From Syntrophaceae bacterium UBA5619 (GTDB lineage: Bacteria > Desulfobacterota > Syntrophia > Syntrophales > UBA5619): a DNA stretch of 11,887 nt. Positions 1-4,803 of this stretch are shown piece by piece. The DNA is taken from NCBI GenBank assembly GCA_002424545.1, contig DIKL01000118.1, positions 1 to 11,887 on the forward strand, read 5' to 3'. The position numbers and the translations under genes are program-made. A model generated the notes under the pieces. It was given only the letters and a program-made list of their open reading frames with translations. It had not been told where the DNA came from and did not search any database. Positions within the stretch are counted from its first letter, which is position 1, and each line of letters opens with the position of its first letter.

Positions 1-1
1 C

Positions 2-1195
2 TGTCAGGCCGACCTGCTCATCAAGGATGACCGGCAGGCCACAGTGCATTACGGGAACTCTCTCATCCCTCATGATCCGCACAGCAAGGACCCGGGCGAT
101 CAGCTTCCGGAGTCGAAATTTCGCTTCGACTTTATGCTCTCCAATCCACCCTTTGGCGTCACCTGGGGCGGCAAGGACGGTTACGAGACCGAGGCGCGAA
201 AACTCAAGACGACCCGCTACCGGGCCGGGATGCCGCGCGTGAACGATGGGGCGCTCCTCTTTCTGCAGACCATGCTCGCCAAGATGAAGCCCGCCGGGCA
301 GGGCGAAAGCCGGATCGCCATCATATTCAACGGCTCGCCCCTGTCCAACGGCGACTGCGGTTCCGGCGAGAGCGAGATCCGCCGCTGGATACTGGAGAAC
401 GACTGGCTCGACGCCATCGTCATGCTGCCCGACCAGCTCTTCTACAACACCGGCATCTTCACTTACATTTGGCTGCTGCGCAGCGAAAAACCCGTCTCGC
501 ACCAAGGCCGCGTCATGCTCATCGACGCCCGCCAGCAGTTCGAGAAGGAGCCGAAGTCCTTCGGCAACAAGCGCAACCGGATCACCGATACCCATCGCGC
601 CTGGATCGAGGAGCGTTATCTCAATGGCTGGACTGACGGCTACAACGACGAACAGGTAAAGATATTCCCACGGGAAGGCTTCGCTTATCACAAGGTCAGC
701 GTCGTCTTCTGGCAGTTCGACGCGAAGGATCAACCGGCCACGATCACCGAACCCTACGAGAAGGCCTTTACCGCCGCGAACCTCAAAAAGGAGCAGGAGT
801 TCTATGACAGCGACCTGACCTTCCGCATCGCCCTCAAGACCGACAAAGGCGAAGAGACCCGAAGCTTGCGGCTCAAACCCAAGGACAGTGCCGCGAAAAA
901 ATTCAAGGCCCTGATGGAGGACAAGCCGGAGGTCCTCTCCATCGAATGGACTCACCGCCACTATGTCAAGGACGACGAGTACATCCCCCGGGGCGAAGAC
1001 ATCGCGGCCTTCCTGAGACGGGAGATCGCCAAACCGATCATCCGCTGGCAGGACAGCCCGCAACTGGGTTACGAGATCCTGCCCAACAAATACTTCTACC
1101 GCTACCAGCCCCCTCCCCCCGCGAAGGAGCTGCTGAACGAGTTCTGGCGGCTGGAGAAGGAGGCCGAAAAGATGCTGGAGGGGCTGGGAAAATAG
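2..1195 (+). CDS. hsdM: Type I restriction-modification DNA methyltransferase subunit HsdM (5' partial)
   Basis: This is the modification subunit of a type I R-M system, an N6-adenine methyltransferase using S-adenosylmethionine. With HsdS it methylates the target site, and with HsdS and HsdR it forms the restriction complex. The frame is open from the window's left edge, so the start and the upstream SAM-binding motif are outside. 397 residues are visible. The catalytic motif IV of N6-adenine MTases, SNPPFG, is encoded around 140-158, followed by the family-typical 'GALLFLQTMLAKMK' and 'ESEIRRWILENDWLDAIVMLPDQLFYNTGI' type core (codons near 250-465). About 350 residues follow motif IV, which is longer than in EcoKI HsdM and fits the larger HsdM class with a charged helical C-terminal tail. 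hsdS is not next: a TA pair and fic intervene, although hsdS is on the same strand. The visible part shows no frameshift. The identification is secure; the recognition sequence cannot be told. Confidence 0.95.
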   Translation, partial: CQADLLIKDDRQATVHYGNSLIPHDPHSKDPGDQLPESKFRFDFMLSNPPFGVTWGGKDGYETEARKLKTTRYRAGMPRVNDGALLFLQTMLAKMKPAGQGESRIAIIFNGSPLSNGDCGSGESEIRRWILENDWLDAIVMLPDQLFYNTGIFTYIWLLRSEKPVSHQGRVMLIDARQQFEKEPKSFGNKRNRITDTHRAWIEERYLNGWTDGYNDEQVKIFPREGFAYHKVSVVFWQFDAKDQPATITEPYEKAFTAANLKKEQEFYDSDLTFRIALKTDKGEETRSLRLKPKDSAAKKFKALMEDKPEVLSIEWTHRHYVKDDEYIPRGEDIAAFLRREIAKPIIRWQDSPQLGYEILPNKYFYRYQPPPPAKELLNEFWRLEKEAEKMLEGLGK

Positions 1196-1207
1196 TCAAA
1201 ACCTCTC

Positions 1208-1236
1208 TTGCCGAGCGGCAAATAGGGTGTTATATA
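1208..1236 (+). promoter_or_regulatory. Probable sigma70-type promoter of the TA-fic-hsdS operon
   Basis: A -35-like TTGCCG (1208-1213) is separated by exactly 17 nt from a -10-like TATATA (1231-1236). It lies 12 nt after the hsdM stop codon and about 33 nt before the antitoxin start. The -35 box is the left arm of a small inverted repeat, TTGCCG-ag-CGGCAA (1208-1221). No T-run follows that repeat, so it does not look like a terminator for hsdM. The boxes are read directly; promoter activity is inferred. Confidence 0.6.
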
Positions 1237-1257
1237 TGATGCCGAATTCAGCATCAT
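1236..1257 (+). promoter_or_regulatory. 22-bp near-perfect palindrome, likely TA autoregulation operator
   Basis: The arms ATGATGC (1236-1242) and GCATCAT (1251-1257) are exact reverse complements around a palindromic GAATTC core (1244-1249). Only the 1243/1250 pair is mismatched. The palindrome starts at the last base of the -10 box and ends just before the antitoxin ribosome-binding site. This is the expected position for an operator bound by a Phd/YefM-type antitoxin or its toxin complex. The symmetry is seen directly; operator function is inferred from the known autoregulation of such modules. Confidence 0.65.
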
Positions 1258-1268
1258 TGGAGGCAGCC

Positions 1269-1556
1269 ATGTCACAGATGAGCCCTTCGGAAGATATCCG
1301 ATCCGTCACCGACCTGAAACGAAACACCCGGGAAATTCTGGATCATCTTCATGCCACCGGGCGACCGGTCATCCTGACGGTGAACGGCAGAGCCGATTCC
1401 GTCCTGCTCGACGTTCGGGTCTATGAAAAACACCTTCAGGCCGTTAATCTCAGCAAACTGATCGTGACGGCCGAACAGGACGTGGAAAAGGGCCGAACCC
1501 GTCCCGCGCGCGACTTTCTGAAGGAATTCAAGCGTGCCAAAAAAATACAAGGTTGA
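1269..1556 (+). CDS. Phd/YefM-family antitoxin
   Basis: A 95-residue protein that probably neutralises the ParE/RelE-like toxin encoded next and represses their shared promoter. The N-terminal half (about residues 8-52) has the Phd/YefM look: a start resembling 'VTDLKRNTREILDHL', then 'GRPVILTVNGRADSVLLD', the strand-turn-strand typical of the family's DNA-binding dimer domain. The C-terminal half is charged and helical, as expected for a toxin-wrapping tail. I chose the ATG at 1269 because GGAGG (1259-1263) precedes it by 5 nt. An upstream in-frame GTG at 1227 would place coding sequence over the -10 box and palindrome and lacks a comparable site. The last 23 nt overlap the toxin gene. The family call is confident from sequence character; activity is inferred. 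Confidence 0.85.
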   Translation: MSQMSPSEDIRSVTDLKRNTREILDHLHATGRPVILTVNGRADSVLLDVRVYEKHLQAVNLSKLIVTAEQDVEKGRTRPARDFLKEFKRAKKIQG

Positions 1557-1857
1557 CATCACCGCTTCGGCGGAGGCGGACATCACAGCCATATGGGATT
1601 ACATCGCTCAGGATAATCCCGCCTCAGCCACCTCCTTCATCCTGCGCCTGGAAGAGCAGATCGGCGCATTGGAAGTCCTTCCGGAACGATGCCCCCTGGT
1701 GCCCGAGAGCGAATACCTCGGCGTAGCCTATCATCATCAGATCTTCGGCCAATACCGGACCATCTTTAAAATCGCCGGCGCCCGGGTAATCATCATGAGG
1801 ATCATCCACGGGGCGCGCCTTTTGGATACCGAGATGTTGGAGGAGCCGGAAAAATGA
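1534..1857 (+). CDS. ParE/RelE-superfamily toxin (plasmid stabilisation-type)
   Basis: A 107-residue small basic protein of the ParE/RelE toxin fold, the usual partner of a Phd-type antitoxin. Visible family features are the opening strand 'YKVDITASAEADITAIWDYI', helices through about residue 50, then 'YLGVAYHHQIFGQYRTIFKI' and a final 'VIIMRIIHGAR' (about 85-95), where ParE/RelE proteins carry conserved Arg and His residues. ParE members poison DNA gyrase while RelE members cleave mRNA; the sequence alone does not decide which applies. The start is GTG at 1534 with AAGGAA (1521-1526) 7 nt upstream, inside the antitoxin gene. The stop overlaps the fic start in an ATGA arrangement (1854-1857). 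Length and motifs look intact. Confidence 0.85.
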   Translation: MPKKYKVDITASAEADITAIWDYIAQDNPASATSFILRLEEQIGALEVLPERCPLVPESEYLGVAYHHQIFGQYRTIFKIAGARVIIMRIIHGARLLDTEMLEEPEK

Positions 1858-2876
1858 AGACAACGTCTTACCAACCGCCCCATGCCATGACCCCGGAAAT
1901 CACCCGGCTGGTTGCGGCGATCAGTGAGATCGTGGGGCGGTTTGCGGCAACGGCCGATGTCACGATCACCCCCCGGCTGCGGCGCGAGAACCGCATCCGC
2001 GGCATCCAGGGATCCCTGGCCATCGAACAGAATTCCCTTTCCCTCGATCAGGTCACGGCGATCATCCAGGGACGCCGCGTCTTGGGAGCCCCGCGGGAGA
2101 TCCAGGAGGTGCGCAACGCCTTTGTCGCCTATGAGGCCCTCTCCAGTTGGTCGCCCACGGAAATGGACGATCTGCTGACCGCCCATCGCCTGCTCATGGC
2201 GGGGCTGGTGGATGAAGCGGGCGTGTTTCGCCGGGGCCGGGTCGGCGTCTTCAAGGACCAGCAGGTCGTGCATGTGGCGCCCCCTGCGCAACGGGTGCCG
2301 AAACTCATGGGGGACCTTCTGCATTGGTTGAAAACCACGGCGGAACATCCCCTGATCGCCGGCTGCCTCTTCCACTACGAGTTGGAATTCATCCATCCTT
2401 TTGCCGACGGTAACGGCCGGATTGGCCGTCTCTGGCAGACCCTGATCCTGAGCCAATGGCAACCCTGGCTCTCCTATGTTCCCGTGGAGTCGGTGGTCCG
2501 GGAGCGACAGGAGGCCTATTACGAAGCCCTGCGCGAGTCCGATCAGCAGGCCGATGCCACCCGCTTTGTCGTCTTTATGCTGGAAGCCCTGCGGGATACG
2601 CTGCATCAACTCACGGCCGACCAAGTAGGCGACCAAGTAACCGATCAAGTAAAGTCATTTCTCCGTGTTCTGACGGTAGGCGAGATGACCCTTTCCGAGG
2701 CCATGAAGAAGCTGTCGCTTGCGCACCGGCCCACCTTCCGGGGCAATTACGTCCATCCCGCCCTGAAGATGGGGCTCATCGAAATGACGCAGCCGGAGGC
2801 GCCGCGCAGCCCCACCCAAAGGTACCGCTTGACGCCCAAAGGACGGAGCATTTTAAAAGAATTGGGAAATGTATGA
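1854..2876 (+). CDS. Fic-domain protein (putative AMPylase) with C-terminal winged-helix region
   Basis: A 340-residue Fic-family protein. Fic enzymes usually transfer AMP from ATP to a hydroxyl side chain of a target protein. The canonical catalytic motif is complete at residues 181-192 (HPFADGNGRIGR): catalytic His181, metal-binding Asp185 and phosphate-binding Arg192. An N-terminal inhibitory-helix motif appears at about 54-60 (SLAIEQN). The inhibitory Glu58 is present, but the usual Gly/Asn after it is Gln, so the protein probably self-inhibits. Residues 256-267 are three DQV(G/T/K) repeats leading to a winged-helix-like C-terminus (about 268-340). The start at ATG 1854 overlaps the toxin stop and has GGAGG at 1839-1843. 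Its own stop overlaps the hsdS ATG. Fic genes are known companions of type I R-M loci; the target is unknown. Confidence 0.9.
   Translation: MKTTSYQPPHAMTPEITRLVAAISEIVGRFAATADVTITPRLRRENRIRGIQGSLAIEQNSLSLDQVTAIIQGRRVLGAPREIQEVRNAFVAYEALSSWSPTEMDDLLTAHRLLMAGLVDEAGVFRRGRVGVFKDQQVVHVAPPAQRVPKLMGDLLHWLKTTAEHPLIAGCLFHYELEFIHPFADGNGRIGRLWQTLILSQWQPWLSYVPVESVVRERQEAYYEALRESDQQADATRFVVFMLEALRDTLHQLTADQVGDQVTDQVKSFLRVLTVGEMTLSEAMKKLSLAHRPTFRGNYVHPALKMGLIEMTQPEAPRSPTQRYRLTPKGRSILKELGNV
2619..2654 (+). repeat. Three tandem 12-nt units inside fic
   Basis: Three consecutive 12-nt units (2619-2630, 2631-2642, 2643-2654), each starting GA(C/T)CAAGTA, encode DQVG, DQVT and DQVK. They sit at the linker between the Fic core and the C-terminal winged-helix region. 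Loss or gain of a unit would keep the frame, so the repeat can change linker length without inactivating the gene. Confidence 0.85.
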
Positions 2877-4219
2877 ACAACTATCCTTCGGATTGGACAA
2901 TTGATCGAATCAAGGATATAGCGGCGATCAATGCATCTTCACTGCCTACCGATACTGATCCGGACTACGAGTTTGAGTACCTCGAAATATCCAACGTCAA
3001 TTACTACGGAGTCATCGATCAGAATGCAATCGAGCATTTACGATATGAAGAGGCCCCGTCCCGGGCAAGACGGCGTGTTGGAATGAATGATACGGTGATT
3101 TCCTCTGTGAGGCCTAACTTGCAGGCTGCAGCATTTTGCCCGAATGGACATGGACACTTCATCTGTTCGACCGGTTTCAATGTAGTTCATGCGAATGAAA
3201 AGAAGCTACTCCCGAAATTTGCCTATTACGCGCTGATCTCAGAAATGGGACGCCAATACTTTGAGGCGGCGGCCAAGGGCGTCGGTTATCCTGCGGTCGA
3301 TGATAAAGATTTCAACTCGTTCTTGGTTCCCCTTCCCCCTCTCTCTGAACAGACGCGGATTACTGCTTATCTGGATGCGAGCTGCGCAGCAATCGATGCG
3401 GCCGTGGCCGCCAAGCGCTGCCAGGTCGATGCCTTAGATGCATTGCAGAAGGCAACCATCACCCGTGCTGTTACACGTGGAATCGAGGAGAAAACCAAGC
3501 TGAGGCAAACAGGCAATGCTTGGATGAAAGAAGTGCCTGAGAATTGGGATCTGGTGAGTCTGAAACGCATATCGGAGATCCAGACCGGCTTGACTCTTGG
3601 AAAGGGCTATGAAGGAGCGCTCATCGAGCGACCCTATCTTCGAGTAGCCAATGTTCAGGACGGGCATTTAAATTTGGAAGACATAACGACCATCGAGATC
3701 CCTCTGGATATAGCACTTCGCGTGGAACTTCGACCCGATGATGTCCTTATGACCGAAGGCGGCGACTTGGACAAGCTAGGTCGGGGAACGATCTGGCATG
3801 GCGAAATTCCTGAGTGCTTGCATCAGAATCATATCTTTGCGATCCGCTGTTTTGCCCACAAGCTGAGACCGGCTTTTTTGGCGTATTTGACAGCATCGCA
3901 GTATGGACGGGATTACTTCGAGGCTACCGGAAAACGAACAACGAACCTGGCCAATACGAACGCTACAAAGGTGGGGCTTTCCCCAGTCCCACGCCCATCG
4001 GTTGATGAGCAGAACAGAATATGCCATTTTCTTGATACGAAGCTAAGAGAAATCGCTCAGATTGTGGGTGGTATAGAAGCCCAAATAGCTACCCTCCACG
4101 ACTACCGCAAGTCTCTGATCCACGAATGCATCACCGGACAGCGACGGATTTCAGAGGTGGACGTGGAACGGGCTCGTCGGGGTGAAGACAAGCCGAGGGT
4201 GCCAAGCACGGTGGCATAA
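2873..4219 (+). CDS. hsdS: Type I restriction-modification specificity subunit HsdS
   Basis: This 448-residue DNA-recognition subunit selects the bipartite target sequence for HsdM and HsdR. It has the full two-half architecture. TRD1 covers about 1-150 ('YPSDWTIDRIKDIAAI...' opening, ending 'FLVPLPPLSEQTRI'), followed by a central conserved helical spacer at about 156-212 and TRD2 at about 220-372 ('VPENWDLVSLKRISEI...'). The closing conserved region at about 375-428 has 'PSVDEQNRICHFLDTK' and 'YRKSLIHECITGQ'. I chose ATG 2873 because it overlaps the fic stop (ATGA, 2873-2876) and gives the usual HsdS N-terminus. The frame is open further upstream, but that part lies inside fic and has no HsdS character. 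No strong ribosome-binding site is visible, so translation is probably coupled to fic. The coding sequence looks more AT-rich than hsdM and hsdR, as is common for horizontally exchanged TRDs. Confidence 0.95.
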   Translation: MNNYPSDWTIDRIKDIAAINASSLPTDTDPDYEFEYLEISNVNYYGVIDQNAIEHLRYEEAPSRARRRVGMNDTVISSVRPNLQAAAFCPNGHGHFICSTGFNVVHANEKKLLPKFAYYALISEMGRQYFEAAAKGVGYPAVDDKDFNSFLVPLPPLSEQTRITAYLDASCAAIDAAVAAKRCQVDALDALQKATITRAVTRGIEEKTKLRQTGNAWMKEVPENWDLVSLKRISEIQTGLTLGKGYEGALIERPYLRVANVQDGHLNLEDITTIEIPLDIALRVELRPDDVLMTEGGDLDKLGRGTIWHGEIPECLHQNHIFAIRCFAHKLRPAFLAYLTASQYGRDYFEATGKRTTNLANTNATKVGLSPVPRPSVDEQNRICHFLDTKLREIAQIVGGIEAQIATLHDYRKSLIHECITGQRRISEVDVERARRGEDKPRVPSTVA

Positions 4220-4239
4220 ACAGCGGCCACCCATATACA
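4211..4239 (+). promoter_or_regulatory. Possible promoter of the HigBA-remnant module
   Basis: GTGGCA (4211-4216, four of six bases of the -35 consensus) is followed after 17 nt by TATACA (4234-4239, a good -10). The -35 overlaps the end of hsdS, and the -10 overlaps the left arm of the palindrome at 4237-4252, so a repressor bound there would block it. Read by eye, with no experimental support. Confidence 0.45.
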
Positions 4240-4252
4240 ACAATATTGTTGT
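4237..4252 (+). promoter_or_regulatory. 16-bp perfect palindrome, likely HigA operator
   Basis: ACAACAAT (4237-4244) and ATTGTTGT (4245-4252) are exact reverse complements with no spacer. The site lies 9 nt before the ATG of the toxin remnant and overlaps the predicted -10 box. This is the normal place for the operator of a toxin-first HigBA module repressed by its Xre-type antitoxin. Symmetry is seen; binding is inferred. Confidence 0.65.
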
Positions 4253-4261
4253 TGCGCGGTC

Positions 4262-4327
4262 ATGAATTTTACGGTAGAGTTCTACGAAACTGCGACGGGG
4301 GCGTGCCCCGTGCGCGATTTTTTATGA
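4262..4327 (+). pseudogene. HigB/RelE-type (Gp49-like) toxin remnant, first 21 codons only
   Basis: A short frame starts at ATG 4262 and stops at TGA 4325-4327. Its 21 residues, MNFTVEFYETATGACPVRDFL, match the start of phage-derived Gp49-like HigB toxins, which typically begin with 'VEFY...G..PVREFL' and run to about 100-120 residues. Everything after that is missing, including the catalytic region, and only 8 nt separate its stop from the antitoxin ATG at 4336. No other frame nearby encodes the missing part. The simplest reading is an internal deletion that fused the toxin's 5' end to its 3' tail or the intergenic sequence. The operator upstream is retained. The alternative, a functional leader peptide, cannot be excluded. 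The resemblance was recognised by eye and not by alignment. Confidence 0.7.
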
Positions 4328-4335
4328 GAAGCGCC

Positions 4336-4683
4336 ATGAAAAAGACCAATTTTGACAACTACCTGGAAGAGCAATTGCAGGATCCCGCCTTTGCGGCCCG
4401 GTTCGAGCGAGCGGGCGAGGCGTGGGACGTGGCGCTCCAGATTGCCGCCCTTCGCAAGCAGGCCGGGATTTCCCAACAAGAACTTGCAAAGCGCCTCAAG
4501 ATTTCCCAGCAGCAGATCAGCCGCCTGGAGTCCCCGGGATACGAGGGCCATTCCCTCAGCACGCTGCGCCGCGTGGCCAAGGTCCTGAACGCCCGGGTCC
4601 GCGTCGTCTTCGAGCCCGAGACCCCGAAAAGCGGCTTGCACGTGCGTGAAGCGGCCGCAGGCTATCCCCTGAAAAAAGGCTGA
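4336..4683 (+). CDS. HigA-like Xre-family antitoxin/regulator, orphaned from its toxin
   Basis: A 115-residue helix-turn-helix protein of the Xre/Cro type. The N-terminus 'MKKTNFDNYLEEQLQDPAFAARFERA' (residues 1-26) is typical of HigA antitoxins paired with Gp49-like HigB toxins. The HTH lies at about 34-88 ('LRKQAGISQQELAKRLKISQQQISRLE'), followed by a strand 'RVRVVFEPE' and a loose tail. I prefer ATG 4336 because it matches the family N-terminus. An in-frame ATG at 4324, overlapping the remnant stop, would add four residues, and a TTG at 4246 lies inside the operator and is unlikely. GAGAAG (4326-4331) is a weak ribosome-binding site. With the toxin deleted, the protein could still bind the palindrome at 4237-4252 and act as a stand-alone regulator. 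It is the last gene before hsdR, 120 nt away. Confidence 0.85.
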   Translation: MKKTNFDNYLEEQLQDPAFAARFERAGEAWDVALQIAALRKQAGISQQELAKRLKISQQQISRLESPGYEGHSLSTLRRVAKVLNARVRVVFEPETPKSGLHVREAAAGYPLKKG

Positions 4684-4792
4684 AAAGCAAGAGCCGAAAC
4701 CGGAGATTCAAACGACCTGACAGAGATGCCGTTACGATTTCCAGAACCTTTCAACCGACGATTCATTGTTCCTCAATTGCTCGACACTGCAT

Positions 4793-4797
4793 AAGGA
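4793..4797 (+). promoter_or_regulatory. Ribosome-binding site of hsdR
   Basis: AAGGA lies 6 nt before the ATG at 4804 and fixes the hsdR start. The rest of the 120-nt gap (4684-4803) has no convincing promoter or terminator. One stretch, ATTGTT at 4765-4770, resembles a half-site of the upstream palindrome. Confidence 0.6.
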
Positions 4798-4803
4798 TGG
4801 ATC

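Noticed and set aside
1208..1221. TTGCCG-ag-CGGCAA as a terminator for hsdM
   Set aside because: The loop is only 2 nt and no T-run follows; it fits better as part of the promoter.
1737..2648. 303-codon minus-strand frame across the toxin and fic
   Set aside because: It lies antisense to two recognisable genes and its sequence has low-complexity, shadow-like character.
2456..2872. N-terminal extension of HsdS to position 2456
   Set aside because: It overlaps fic out of frame, does not resemble HsdS, and the ATGA-overlapping ATG at 2873 gives the normal N-terminus.
4246..4335. Extension of the HigA-like protein to a TTG at 4246
   Set aside because: The start would lie inside the 16-bp palindrome, and the added residues are the out-of-frame reading of the toxin remnant.
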